From JBEGHD01 sp049334165 (GTDB lineage: Bacteria > Bacteroidota > Bacteroidia > Flavobacteriales_D > Sanyastnellaceae): a DNA stretch of 64,000 nucleotides. Both the position numbers and the translations under genes were made by a program. Under the pieces are notes generated by a model. The model ran no database searches, was not told where the DNA came from, and worked only from the letters and a program-made list of their open reading frames with translations. Location: NCBI GenBank assembly GCA_049334165.1, contig JBEGHD010000011.1, one strand, 5' to 3'. Numbering within the stretch: position 1 is the first letter of the stretch; the number at the start of each line of letters is the position of its first letter. This document shows positions 7,883 through 17,402 of the stretch, piece by piece.

Positions 7883-9160
7883 ATGGAATCTACACCGCTG
7901 GCAGAACGAATGCGTCCCGAATCGCTTGATGATTACCTCGCTCAGGGACATCTCACTGGAAAAACTTCCGTTCTCAGAAAAGTCATCGAGTCGGGAACTG
8001 TTCCTTCGATGATCCTATGGGGACCTCCGGGAGTGGGGAAGACCACCCTCGCCACTATCATTTCGCAAACGCTCGACCGACCTTTTTACACCCTAAGCGC
8101 GATCAACTCGGGAGTGAAAGACATCCGCGAAGTGATCGATCGGGTCAAAAAACAAGGGATGTTTGGTGGGCACAATGCGATTTTATTTATCGATGAGATT
8201 CACCGCTTCAGCAAGTCGCAGCAGGACTCGTTGCTCGGTGCAGTAGAAAAGGGTCTGATCACTTTGATTGGAGCCACTACTGAAAATCCGTCTTTCGAAG
8301 TGATTTCGGCACTGCTTTCCAGAAGTCAGGTTTATGTCTTGAAGCCTTTCGGAAAAGACGATCTTCTTCAATTGATCGATAGGGCTATGAAGAAAGACAA
8401 GTGGCTTGCTGATTACGATATTACCCTGAAAGAAACCGATGCCCTGCTCAAGCTTTCAGGGGGCGATGCTCGAAAGTTGCTAAACGTTTTTGAGCTTGTG
8501 GTGAGTTCAGCAGGAGGGAAGAAGGTGGAGATCAACGACAAAATGGTGCAGGAAGTCGTGCAACAAAACATGTCGATGTACGACAAAACCGGAGAGATGC
8601 ACTACGATGTGATTTCGGCTTTCATCAAATCGATTCGAGGAAGCGATCCCAATGCTGCAGTTTATTACCTGGCGCGGATGGCTGAAGGTGGAGAAGATCC
8701 AAAATTCATTGCTCGCAGAATGCTCATCCTCGCCAGTGAAGACATCGGACTTGCAAATCCAACAGCACTCGTGATGGCCAACACCACCTTCGATGCCGTT
8801 TCGAAAATCGGCTGGCCTGAAAGCAGAATCATTCTCTCACAGTGCGCCATCTATCTGGCCACTTCGCCAAAGAGCAACTCAGCTTACGCTGCGATCAACG
8901 ATGCACAGCAGATCGTCAGACAGACTGGAAACCTCGGCATCCCACTGAACATTCGAAACGCTCCTACTCAGCTGATGCAGGATCTCGGCTATGGCGAAAA
9001 CTACAAGTACAGCCACAACTATGAGGGGAATTTTAAGGACCAGGAATTTATGCCGGAGGAGCTTTCAGGCAAGAAAATCTATCAGCCGGGCAACAACAAA
9101 CGAGAAGAAGGATTGCTGGCTTCTCTAAAAGCCATGTGGAAAAATCGCTACCGTTACTAG
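7883..9160 (+). CDS. rarA: Replication-associated recombination protein A, AAA+ ATPase
   Basis: RarA (MgsA/WHIP family) is a clamp-loader-like AAA+ ATPase that acts at stalled replication forks. The N-terminus has the family signature LAERMRPESLDDYLAQGHL. Walker A is GPPGVGKT (residues 47-54) and Walker B FIDEIHRF (around 102-109), followed by ATTENPSFEV, typical of sensor 1. The C-terminal tetramerisation region contains SIRGSDPNAAVYYLARM and ASEDIGLANP. Length (425 aa) is normal. The TAG stop overlaps the stop of the convergent subtilase gene on the shared tetranucleotide CTAG at 9157-9160. Confidence 0.97.
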   Translation: MESTPLAERMRPESLDDYLAQGHLTGKTSVLRKVIESGTVPSMILWGPPGVGKTTLATIISQTLDRPFYTLSAINSGVKDIREVIDRVKKQGMFGGHNAILFIDEIHRFSKSQQDSLLGAVEKGLITLIGATTENPSFEVISALLSRSQVYVLKPFGKDDLLQLIDRAMKKDKWLADYDITLKETDALLKLSGGDARKLLNVFELVVSSAGGKKVEINDKMVQEVVQQNMSMYDKTGEMHYDVISAFIKSIRGSDPNAAVYYLARMAEGGEDPKFIARRMLILASEDIGLANPTALVMANTTFDAVSKIGWPESRIILSQCAIYLATSPKSNSAYAAINDAQQIVRQTGNLGIPLNIRNAPTQLMQDLGYGENYKYSHNYEGNFKDQEFMPEELSGKKIYQPGNNKREEGLLASLKAMWKNRYRY

Positions 9161-10818
9161 CGCTTTAGGACTTTTGTCACGAAAGTTTCCGAATCACTTT
9201 TCACTCTGACAAAGTAAGTGCCGGTTGGCAATTTGCTTCCGTCAATTGAAATTCGACTGACGTCACCGGGAAGGCATTCGTGACTTGTTTCCGTTGCTAC
9301 TTTTCTACCAGCAAGGTCAAAGAATTCGACTTCGATGGAATGCGCATTTTCCCATTTCACTGCGACCTGAAATGCGTTTCCAAAAGGATTAGGATAGACA
9401 GCTACGCCCTCTTGCAGGTTTAGCTCTGGTACTGAAGTGTCGTTCGGCAGTGATTCGTGAGCGAGCCAAGCATTGGGAATTCCATAGCCGAGCGAATCGT
9501 TTGGGTTGGTGAAGTGAGTAGCGCTTTCTTCCAGCGCTCCCAGAATGGTCATGTTGTTTTGTTGATAGTGCGCCTGCCACAGACAAGCTGCAACTCCAGC
9601 CAAAATCGGGCTGGAAAAAGAAGTCCCGTTTCCGGTTTGCACACCACCGTCAAAGTTGCAGATCACACTCTGGTAGCCTTGAGAAACAAGGTTTGGTTTC
9701 ACTCTGCCATCACTCGTGGGTCCAAATGAACTAAAGAAAATGTGTGTACTGTCCGCAGCAACAGCTCCTACAGTGAGGGCACTGTCGGCATCTGCAGGAG
9801 CGGTGATGTAGTGCCAATCGGAAGCTCCGCTGTTTCCCGCACTGGTCACCACCAGGATTCCTCTCGATGCTGCAATGTCGGCTGCTCTGGAAATTCGAGT
9901 TGTGTTTCCGTCCATGTCAGCGTACGTGTGGTTTTGAGTGGTATCGTCAAAAGTGCTGTAGCCCAGCGAAGAGTTGATGATGTCCACGCCAAGACTATCT
10001 GCATATTCGGCAGCAACCACCCAGTTGTCTTCTTCGGTTACATACTCCGAAACAGAGTTTTCCGTGCGCATTAGGTAGTAAGAAGCTTTGGGAGCTGTTC
10101 CGATTATTGAGTCGGTGAGAAAACCGGCCATGGTGCTCAACACGTAAGTTCCGTGCGAGCTGCCGTGGTAAACATCGTTGTCGCCATCCACAAAATCGCG
10201 AGTGCCGAGCAACCTGTTTTCTTCGTAGAGATCGTCAAAGACAGCCAGGTTGTTGACCTCCGTGAATCCGGCATCCAAAACAGCAATTTGCATTCCCTCA
10301 CCGCGAAAGCCTGCATCGTGAAGTAAATGTCCGTTGTGCATAGCGATTTGATTAAAAGAAGGTCCGTAATCGCTTTCGGGCCAGGCAAACTGGCAGCTTC
10401 TGTTGGATGGCTGCGTTGCGAATTTATCATTAAGACTTTCGTCCACTTCGTCATTCTCCACCATTTTATAACTGCTGATAAAAGGCAGCATGAGAGCTTC
10501 TTCCAATCCAGCTTGATCGGTGGCAATGGTAGCCGCATTAAACCATTTTGAATGATGAATAATTTCAACTCCGTCAATCGCTTCCAACTGACTCAGGTAG
10601 CTCGGATCCACTGGGAGATCAAGCTCTGTGATAGCGATGTCGTATCGCTCGCGCCTTTCAATGGCGCGCTCCGATAAAAACTCCTCCGGCTGATCGATGG
10701 AGTAAGGCGTGTTTTCTTTATCTGTGAAAAACACCAAATATTTTCCCGGCTCCGTCTGCGAAAAAAGGGTGCTTGATGTTAGAAGTAAGAGTAGTGTAAG
10801 AGCAGTTGGGATGCGCAT
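9157..10818 (-). CDS. Secreted S8 (subtilisin-like) serine peptidase with T9SS sorting domain
   Basis: A 553-residue exported protease. Residues 1-20 form a signal peptide (TALTLLLLLTSSTLFSQ). A prodomain-like region follows (YLVFFTDKENTPYS). The catalytic triad of the subtilase fold is visible as Asp182 (AVLDAGF), His222 (SSHGTYV) and Ser400 (GTSFSSP), with the oxyanion Asn in TSAGNSG. The last ~80 residues are a type A T9SS sorting domain: VAVYPNPFGNAF, an AGRKV turn and SKLPTGTYFVRV, ending TKVLKR. The protein should cross the outer membrane through T9SS and be released or anchored at the surface. Its stop codon overlaps that of the convergent rarA by four bases. Confidence 0.93.
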   Translation of the reverse strand: MRIPTALTLLLLLTSSTLFSQTEPGKYLVFFTDKENTPYSIDQPEEFLSERAIERRERYDIAITELDLPVDPSYLSQLEAIDGVEIIHHSKWFNAATIATDQAGLEEALMLPFISSYKMVENDEVDESLNDKFATQPSNRSCQFAWPESDYGPSFNQIAMHNGHLLHDAGFRGEGMQIAVLDAGFTEVNNLAVFDDLYEENRLLGTRDFVDGDNDVYHGSSHGTYVLSTMAGFLTDSIIGTAPKASYYLMRTENSVSEYVTEEDNWVVAAEYADSLGVDIINSSLGYSTFDDTTQNHTYADMDGNTTRISRAADIAASRGILVVTSAGNSGASDWHYITAPADADSALTVGAVAADSTHIFFSSFGPTSDGRVKPNLVSQGYQSVICNFDGGVQTGNGTSFSSPILAGVAACLWQAHYQQNNMTILGALEESATHFTNPNDSLGYGIPNAWLAHESLPNDTSVPELNLQEGVAVYPNPFGNAFQVAVKWENAHSIEVEFFDLAGRKVATETSHECLPGDVSRISIDGSKLPTGTYFVRVKSDSETFVTKVLKR

Positions 10819-10884
10819 GGGGAGAACTTTAAAAAATTAACTATTGCAATTTATAAGTCAGTTTGAAGATCAATTCGAGGGCAA

Positions 10885-11012
10885 GCCGATTGTCGAGCGG
10901 AGTCGAGACATGCAGGTCAGGATGTTTTATAGCTTCAAGAATGAGATCTTATTGAAGATGAACCGAGGTTTTCTCTTGCGGGCACTCTCTCGACTCCGCT
11001 CGAGATCCGGCC
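10885..11012. repeat. TCGAGCGGAGTCGA inverted pair
   Basis: GCCGATTGTCGAGCGGAG... (10885-10909) is matched in inverted orientation by TCTCGACTCCGCTCGAGA (10988-11005) followed by TCCGGCC. The same pair of half-elements occurs inverted at 63944-64000. It lies in the gap between the subtilase start and the MORN-protein stop, where no gene is seen. Confidence 0.75.
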
Positions 11013-11074
11013 TACACACCTTCTAAAAACCAATACTTCAAACACCTTAATCTTTCTGACTATCAGACTTGCAT

Positions 11075-12100
11075 TTAATTTTCAATCGTTTCCACGAGTT
11101 CGCCTTCTTCATAAATTTCTGTTTTCATCAGGCGGCCCTCTTCATTGAAATATACAAACTCGCCATCAGGTTCACCCATGTAGTATTCGCCTTCCACGCG
11201 AACTTGTTGCCCCACTAGCTTTTCTTTCCACTGCATTTCGCTCCCCGGACCTTCTGCCTGGGTTTGCACTTTTTTAAACTCCCCCTGATCGTACCACTCG
11301 GTGAACATGCCGTGCTTCTTTCCGTCTTTGTAGCGATACTCACTCTTGGGAATATCGGTAAGATAGTAATCCAGAAAAGTACCGTTCATGTATTGTTTTT
11401 TCTTGATTTTGCCATCCTCATAAAGCAGGATCAGTCGAATGCGGCCGTCTTTGTGGTACTCAATCCACTGGCCTTCCTGAATTCCTTTTTCGTAGCGTCC
11501 CTCGAGCTGTTTTTGCCCGTTTTCAAAGTAGTAGACAAATTCGCCATCGTACTTGTCGTCCACGCTTTGGCCTTCGATTTTTGGCTTGCCGTTGTCGTAG
11601 TACATCGTCCAGCTTCCCTGGCGCTGATCATTTTCGTAAGTCGATTCTTCCAGCAATTCACCGCTTGGGTAGTAGAGTTTCACCGGACCGTGGGCCATGT
11701 CGTTTTTATACTGCTCCACACGTACCAGCTTACCATCGCGGTTGTAAAATCTCCATTCGCCTGTTTTCTTCTGGTTCACGTAGCGACCTTCCGATTGGAG
11801 CATTCCGTTTCGGTAGTAGGTTTTTCCTTCTACCACTGTGTGACCTTCTACAAACTCGTGACGCGCCATTAGCTCGCCCGATTCGTAGTAGTATTTAAAA
11901 ACACCAAAGGGTTTGTCGTTCTTGAACTGACCAGAGTAGTAGAGGCTTCCGTCTTCGTAAACCCGGATCCATTCGCCTTGCTTGCCATTGGCATTTTCCA
12001 CGTTGTAGTCCACACCGGCCTCACCTTCTGGAAGGTCGGGTTGCGCAAAAGCGAGAAGAGAAGTAAAAAGGAAAGAGAGAGTTAAAATCGTTGTTCGCAT
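11075..12100 (-). CDS. Exported MORN-type repeat protein
   Basis: A 341-residue protein with a signal peptide (TLSFLFTSLLAFAQ, cleavage near residue 19). The rest is a chain of about ten short repeats of the form YYxxGxLxxExxYxxxxxxGxW, for example YYRNGMLQSEGRY, FYNRDGKLVRVEQY, LYYPSGELLEESTY and YYDNGKPKIEG. This is the MORN-variant pattern often named toxin-antitoxin YwqK-family in databases; nothing here supports a toxin-antitoxin role. Such repeats form an extended beta-sheet ribbon, probably in the periplasm or at the surface. It is divergent from mdh, about 190 bp away. Confidence 0.85.
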   Translation of the reverse strand: MRTTILTLSFLFTSLLAFAQPDLPEGEAGVDYNVENANGKQGEWIRVYEDGSLYYSGQFKNDKPFGVFKYYYESGELMARHEFVEGHTVVEGKTYYRNGMLQSEGRYVNQKKTGEWRFYNRDGKLVRVEQYKNDMAHGPVKLYYPSGELLEESTYENDQRQGSWTMYYDNGKPKIEGQSVDDKYDGEFVYYFENGQKQLEGRYEKGIQEGQWIEYHKDGRIRLILLYEDGKIKKKQYMNGTFLDYYLTDIPKSEYRYKDGKKHGMFTEWYDQGEFKKVQTQAEGPGSEMQWKEKLVGQQVRVEGEYYMGEPDGEFVYFNEEGRLMKTEIYEEGELVETIEN

Positions 12101-12287
12101 GTTGTAAAATCAAGTCTCGTAAATTTAAACAAATAAAGGGCAAAGATATTATACAACCAGTACCCGAGGCCGGCAGAAGTTTATTACTTTTGTCCGGCAG
12201 GCCATAGGCAAAGCGGACAAGAGTTTAGCTGCCTTTCGGCTGGTTTGAAGATCAATTTTTAATCCATTTTAAAAAACGATAGAAAAC

Positions 12288-13229
12288 ATGAAAGTTACAG
12301 TAGTTGGAGCGGGAAATGTCGGAGCTACTTGTGCCAATGTTTTGGCCACAAGAGAAGTTGCTAACGAGGTCGTCCTTCTCGATATTAAAGAAGGATTTGC
12401 CGAAGGTAAAGCACTCGACATTTGGGAAACTGCACCAATCAATATGTATGACACCCGCACTGTGGGGTCTACCAACGATTATTCAAAAACTGCCGATTCT
12501 GATGTGGTTGTTATCACTTCGGGCTTGCCGCGTAAGCCGGGCATGAGCCGCGATGACTTGATCGCCACCAACGCCAATATCGTGAAGAGCGTTACAGAAA
12601 ACGTGATAAAGCACTCTCCGGATGCCATTTTGATTTGTGTTTCCAACCCATTGGACGTGATGACGTACTGCACTTACCTCACTGCCAAAAAAGACTCAAG
12701 CAAAGTATTTGGTATGGCCGGAGTCCTGGACACGGCTCGCTACCGCGCATTCCTGGCAGAGGAGCTCAACGTTTCTCCAAAAGACATTCAGGCAGTGCTC
12801 ATGGGTGGCCACGGTGACACCATGGTGCCACTACCGCGCTATACTACCGTTGCCGGAATTCCAGTGACAGAAATGATCGAAGAAGAAAAACTTCAGGCGA
12901 TTGTAGAGCGCACCAAAAAAGGTGGAGGTGAAATCGTAAACCTTCTTGGAACTTCTGCATGGTACGCTCCCGGAGCTGCTGCAGCGCAAATGGTAGAAGC
13001 CATTGTGAAAGACCAAAAACGTATCTTCCCTTGCTGCGCATGGTTGGATGGCGAATATGGCCTGAACAACATCTACCTCGGAGTGCCAGTGAAACTCGGT
13101 AAAAACGGAATCGAGCAAATCATTCAGCTCGACCTCAATGACGATGAAAAATCACTACTCCTCGAATCTGCCAACTCAGTGAGAGAAGTAATGAACATCC
13201 TCGATGACATGGACGTAGTGGAGGCGTAA
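12288..13229 (+). CDS. mdh: Malate dehydrogenase (LDH-like type)
   Basis: NAD-dependent malate dehydrogenase of the tricarboxylic acid cycle, interconverting malate and oxaloacetate in the cytoplasm. The NAD-binding glycine motif is GAGNVG (residues 7-12). The substrate-binding Arg region is GLPRKPGMSRDD, where Arg rather than Gln marks malate over lactate specificity. The catalytic His is His175 in GGHGD. Length, 313 aa, is that of the LDH-like bacterial enzymes. It stands alone and is followed by a long hairpin terminator with an inserted palindrome. Confidence 0.97.
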   Translation: MKVTVVGAGNVGATCANVLATREVANEVVLLDIKEGFAEGKALDIWETAPINMYDTRTVGSTNDYSKTADSDVVVITSGLPRKPGMSRDDLIATNANIVKSVTENVIKHSPDAILICVSNPLDVMTYCTYLTAKKDSSKVFGMAGVLDTARYRAFLAEELNVSPKDIQAVLMGGHGDTMVPLPRYTTVAGIPVTEMIEEEKLQAIVERTKKGGGEIVNLLGTSAWYAPGAAAAQMVEAIVKDQKRIFPCCAWLDGEYGLNNIYLGVPVKLGKNGIEQIIQLDLNDDEKSLLLESANSVREVMNILDDMDVVEA

Positions 13230-13260
13230 GGCCGAGCTACTTACTAAGATAAGATTTGAG

Positions 13261-13314
13261 AGCCACAGTCTGTCATCCTGAACTCGTTTCAGGATCTGCA
13301 CTGTGGCTTTTTTT
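13261..13314 (+). terminator. mdh terminator with nested palindromic repeat
   Basis: AGCCACAGT (13261-13269) pairs with ACTGTGGCT (13300-13308), followed by a T run. Within the loop is a second hairpin, ATCCTGAA-CTCGT-TTCAGGAT (13275-13295), a sequence I know as a dispersed element of Bacteroidota genomes. Confidence 0.85.
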
Positions 13315-13437
13315 ATTCCCTAATTTTGGGCGTTACTCTCGCGGGTCGGGCTTTCCGTTTCAATCTTTATTGCTCCTTCCACGCGTAGAGCTATCTGATG
13401 GAAGCAATAAAAGGATTTCCACTGCAATCCCTAACGC
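13315..13437 (+). repeat. Dispersed GGGCGTTA...CCCTAACGC element, copy 1
   Basis: It begins ATTCCCTAATTTTGGGCGTTA directly behind the mdh terminator T-tract and ends AATCCCTAACGC. Inside is a hairpin with arms TTTATTGCT(CC)TTCCA and TGGAAGCAATAAA. Related copies are at 16912-16998 (5'-truncated) and 21785-21902. From here to the kinase start at 13615 I see no gene. Confidence 0.85.
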
Positions 13438-13614
13438 AATCAGCGTTGGGTTTCAAAGCCTTCGTAATTTTCACTCAACTCATTTGCTGCGGGCTTCTTC
13501 TGATTTAATTTACTGGTTTACAAGTTTTTATTCGTCATGGGTATTTAAAAGTTGTACCTTTTGTCAAATCCAGTAAAAGGAGAAATTTCCTTTTACTGAA
13601 TTAACCGAAATCAA

Positions 13615-16600
13615 ATGACCAAGCCAAAAAACAAATTGTCAGATCAATACATTATTGGAGTCGGTGCGTCTGCCGGAGGTCTGGAGGCGATTTATAAACT
13701 CTTTAACTCCCCATCACCCAAGAACACTTCCTTCATTATCATTCAACACCTCCCACCTCATTACAAGAGTAATACCTCTGAGTTGCTCGCCAAGCATAGT
13801 GGTCAAAAGGTTATTGAAGTGAAAAATGACATGAGCATACAGCCCGGAACTATCTATGTGATGAGTGAGAAAAAGAATGTTGTCATCAAAAATGGGACAA
13901 TAATTTTAGAGGATTCTAAAGAACCGCATAACAATGTGATAGACTTATTTTTTAGCTCCATAGCCCAAGACTATGGAGCTAAGAGCATAGGAGTCATTCT
14001 TTCAGGATCCAACGAAGATGGGACCAAAGGTTCGGATGCCATCAAACAGGCAGGGGGATGTGTAATTGCCCAGGACCCCGGAACAACTTTCTTTGGAAAT
14101 ATGCCCGCGAGTATCATAACTTCGGGCTATGCCGATGTGGTTGTAGCTCCTGAGTTCATAATGAAAGAAATAAAAGAGTACCTGAATCATAAAGCTCTGT
14201 ACAGCCAATTCACTGATAACAACGAAAAGGACCTTCTTGAGGTAATCTCGCTTATTAAGGATCATTCGTCTCTCAATTTCGCAGATTACAAGCGGACCAC
14301 TTTAGTGAGAAGGATTATCAAGAAAATGAATGCCGGAAAATTTGACTCTCTGCCAAAGTACATTGAATTTTTGAAGGAGAAACCAGATGAAGTCAAAGCG
14401 CTTGCCAAGGAGTTTTTAATAAGCGTTACAAGCTTTTTCAGGGACATTGAACCTTTTGAAATATTACAGGAAACCCTGCCAGAGGTTATTAAAAACAAAG
14501 AACCGGATGCTCCCTTGAAGGTGTGGTCTATTGGATGTGCCACAGGGGAAGAGGCTTATTCCCTTGCGATGGTAATTGACGAATTTCTCACTGAAAAGAA
14601 GAAGAGCATAGAGGTTAAAATTTTTGCCACAGATGTGGACCATGAAGCTTTGGCTGTGGGCTCAAAAGGAATTTATCCAAAAAGCATTGAAAAGGACATT
14701 TCTTCCGGAAGGCTTAGCAAGTATTTTGATAAGGAAGATGGCAAATACAAGGTAAAGGAACGCTTGAGGCAAATGCTAATTTTTGCAGAACACGATATTA
14801 CCAAGCATCCGCCTTATTATAAGCTGGATATCATTTCCTGCCGCAATTTGCTTATTTACCTAAATCCTTTTCTTCAGAAAAAAGTACTGAGTACGCTGCA
14901 CTTTTGCCTCAATGATGGCGGTTACCTGCACTTAGGACCGAGTGAAAGCTTAGGAAATGTGAAAGGGAGTTTTAAAGAGATAAGTAAGAAATGGAAAATC
15001 TTTAAGAACGTTAAACCCACAAGCTTTTTGGAGAACGGCACCTATTCACCGCCATCTTATACCCGGCAAGCTCCAAGGCCTGTACCAGCCGAGAAGCCCG
15101 AAAGAAATGAAATGCAAAATCATTTGTATTCCGTCTTAAACAATGAGCTCTTAAGTGAGTTGAACTACGCTGGAGTGTGCGTAGACGAGGATTTTAAGAT
15201 TGTTAAAGCCCTGGGGGATTATAAGAAATACCTTCTGCCTGAGATGTTCAATTTCGAGTTGCTCGAGCTATTGCCACGTGAACTTTCAATAGCTACATCA
15301 AGCAGTATGAAGAGAGCTGTCAAAGAAAAGAAAGAAATTGTTTTGAAGCAGGTCAAGTTCTCCAGAGACAAAAAGGCATATTCAGTAGACATTATCGTAA
15401 AAGTTCTACCTGAAACCAAAAATTCAGGAAAGCTGCTCCTTGTTCTTTATAAAGATCGCAAAGTGGTAAAGAAAAGCTCGAAACAAAAGGAGCAGGAGGT
15501 GTTCGATGAGTCTTTATTTGCTGAAAGGTATGTGACTGAATTGGAAGAGGAGCTCAAAGAAGCGCGCCAGAAACTGGAAGAGGCTGAGGATTCTTTGAAA
15601 GTGAGTGTGGATAATGCGCAGGCTTACAACGAAGAACTCATTTCAAACAACGAAGAACTACAGAGCACCAACGAAGAAGTGCAATCTATTAACGAAGAAC
15701 TTCAAACGGTCAACAATGACAATCAGCAGAAAATGAAACAGTTGAGCGACCTGAACGATGAGCTCAATAATTACTTCAGAAGTACAACCAACAGCCAGCT
15801 GTATGTCGACAGGAATTTAATCATCAGAAAATTCACTCCAACCGCATTCAAGCAGATCAACTTGAAAGAATCTGACATTGGCCGACCGCTCCACGACATT
15901 TCATCCAATATCAAGTTCACAACACTGATCTCCGATATAGAGGAAGTTATGGCTACTTCGAATCGCTATGACGGTGAAGTGCAAACATTGAATGACCAAT
16001 GGTATCAAATGAGCATAAACCCGTATGTGAGGAAGAAGGGTAATAAGACTGATGGGGTAGTGATCACTTTCAACGACATTACTGAACTGAAGAAAACCCA
16101 GGAAATTCTCACCAGAATCATTCACGACCACGATACCTTTATCCATTCCGTATCACACGACCTAAGAGGAGAAGTTGGAAACCTTTTATTGTCCAGTAAG
16201 CATTTGTATCAAAATTTTGATCAAATGAATAATGATGAGGTAAAGAATATCGGAAGCTTTGTTTATAGATCAGCCCAGGGGCTAGTGAATGTTATAAATG
16301 ACCTAACCGATATTGCTTTGACAGAAAAGGAAATTCGAGAAGAGCATTCTCAAGACATAAGCGTGAAAACCCTGTTGAAGGAGATTAAAACCACATTGAG
16401 TGATCAATTGAAAGAATCGAAAGCAGTTCTTAAAACCGACTTTGAAGTAGATAAAATTAACTTCATGCGGAAAAACCTGAGAAGTGTTATTCTTAACCTC
16501 TTGTCTAATGCCATAAAGTACAGATCTCCCGACAGGAGGCTGGAAGTTGTGGTTCGGACTAGGGAAGTAGAAGGTTATATCACGTTATCTGTCACAGACA

Positions 16601-16806
16601 ACGGAATTGGAATAAAAGAAGACAAGTTGAGGGATATTTTTTCGAAGTATAAACGTGTTCACGGAAAACAACCCCAGAACATTGAAGGTGCCGGCATAGG
16701 AATGTATCTTGTAAAAAGGAGGATGGAAATTGCAAAGGGCAAAATTGAAGTATCAAGCGAACCAAAAGTCGGTACTACTTTCACAGCTTCATTCCCGAAA
16801 AATTAG
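13615..16806 (+). CDS. CheB-CheR-PAS-histidine kinase fusion protein
   Basis: A 1,063-residue multi-domain signalling protein. Order: CheB-type methylesterase (residues ~10-190; Ser19 in GASAGG, His in IIQHLPPHY, Asp in GSNEDGTKG), CheR-type methyltransferase (~210-470; WSIGCATGEEAYSLA for SAM binding, FCLNDGGYLHLGPSE), linker, coiled coil (~640-715; repeated NEELQS), PAS-like domain (~720-830), histidine-kinase dimerisation helix with phospho-acceptor His848 (VSHDLRGE) and ATPase domain (NLLSNAIKY, VTDNGIGI, GAGIGMYLVKRRM). No receiver domain and no chemotaxis gene is nearby, so this is an orphan sensor of the CheBR-kinase class. The N-terminus has no signal or membrane segment, so it is probably cytoplasmic. 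Confidence 0.93.
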   Translation: MTKPKNKLSDQYIIGVGASAGGLEAIYKLFNSPSPKNTSFIIIQHLPPHYKSNTSELLAKHSGQKVIEVKNDMSIQPGTIYVMSEKKNVVIKNGTIILEDSKEPHNNVIDLFFSSIAQDYGAKSIGVILSGSNEDGTKGSDAIKQAGGCVIAQDPGTTFFGNMPASIITSGYADVVVAPEFIMKEIKEYLNHKALYSQFTDNNEKDLLEVISLIKDHSSLNFADYKRTTLVRRIIKKMNAGKFDSLPKYIEFLKEKPDEVKALAKEFLISVTSFFRDIEPFEILQETLPEVIKNKEPDAPLKVWSIGCATGEEAYSLAMVIDEFLTEKKKSIEVKIFATDVDHEALAVGSKGIYPKSIEKDISSGRLSKYFDKEDGKYKVKERLRQMLIFAEHDITKHPPYYKLDIISCRNLLIYLNPFLQKKVLSTLHFCLNDGGYLHLGPSESLGNVKGSFKEISKKWKIFKNVKPTSFLENGTYSPPSYTRQAPRPVPAEKPERNEMQNHLYSVLNNELLSELNYAGVCVDEDFKIVKALGDYKKYLLPEMFNFELLELLPRELSIATSSSMKRAVKEKKEIVLKQVKFSRDKKAYSVDIIVKVLPETKNSGKLLLVLYKDRKVVKKSSKQKEQEVFDESLFAERYVTELEEELKEARQKLEEAEDSLKVSVDNAQAYNEELISNNEELQSTNEEVQSINEELQTVNNDNQQKMKQLSDLNDELNNYFRSTTNSQLYVDRNLIIRKFTPTAFKQINLKESDIGRPLHDISSNIKFTTLISDIEEVMATSNRYDGEVQTLNDQWYQMSINPYVRKKGNKTDGVVITFNDITELKKTQEILTRIIHDHDTFIHSVSHDLRGEVGNLLLSSKHLYQNFDQMNNDEVKNIGSFVYRSAQGLVNVINDLTDIALTEKEIREEHSQDISVKTLLKEIKTTLSDQLKESKAVLKTDFEVDKINFMRKNLRSVILNLLSNAIKYRSPDRRLEVVVRTREVEGYITLSVTDNGIGIKEDKLRDIFSKYKRVHGKQPQNIEGAGIGMYLVKRRMEIAKGKIEVSSEPKVGTTFTASFPKN

Positions 16807-17402
16807 AGTTATAGAGTAAGCCTGTCCAATGCACGGCAGTCCTGCTTGTCGCTTTGGATTATTTTCTTTGTTCTATTCGAGTTGTTGCGGATTGCAAATC
16901 CTGTGCAGCCGACTTTCCCTTTCAATCTTTATTGCTCCTTCCACGCGCAGAGCTATCTGATGGAAGCAATAAAGGATTTCCACTGCAGTCCCTAACGCGG
17001 ATCGAAAGTGTGAAACAGAGTGGTGAGGTCTGATTGAAATTCTGACTAAATTTTCAACTACATTTTGAAAAACAATCTCTGTTTCCCCATTTGTGAAGGA
17101 TTCGGAAGGACTCGATAGACCGGCAAATTAAGATCTCTACAGTTGGTTTAATTCTGTCTGGCAACCACGCTAAATTCCCGGATAACGGTCTCTAAGCAGA
17201 TATGAGGTACTCGTTGTGTAGGTCGTTTTTAAAGAAAGAGAACTGATTGTGTAGTGAGTTTCTCTTTAGATTTTAGTAGGTGCTATACATTTAACTCTGT
17301 CTAGGTTTAAGCCTTGGCTCTGCAGTACAAACTTAATGCAGAAAATACTTTTTTTAGAATTCTTGATTCCAAATTTTTAACCAACTATAATACTTTAACC
17401 TC
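16807..17402. other. Intergenic region with repeats, no gene seen
   Basis: Between the kinase and the large secreted protein. It holds a solitary degenerate REP hairpin (GCGGATT-GCA-AATCCTGTGC, about 16887-16907) of the kind flanking the transposase at 2477, immediately followed by a truncated copy of the dispersed GGGCGTTA element. From 17000 to 17402 I see neither a gene nor a clear hairpin; the promoter of the downstream gene must lie here but is not recognised. Confidence 0.5.
16912..16998 (+). repeat. Dispersed GGGCGTTA...CCCTAACGC element, copy 2 (5'-truncated)
   Basis: It begins at the CTTTCC part of the element, lacking the GGGCGTTA arm, and ends TCCCTAACGC. The internal TTTATTGCT...AGCAATAAA hairpin is intact and nearly identical to copy 1. 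Confidence 0.8.

Noticed and set aside
11075..12100. Toxin-antitoxin role for the MORN-type protein
   Set aside because: Databases often attach a YwqK antitoxin name to such repeats; here there is a signal peptide, no toxin partner and no short overlapping gene.
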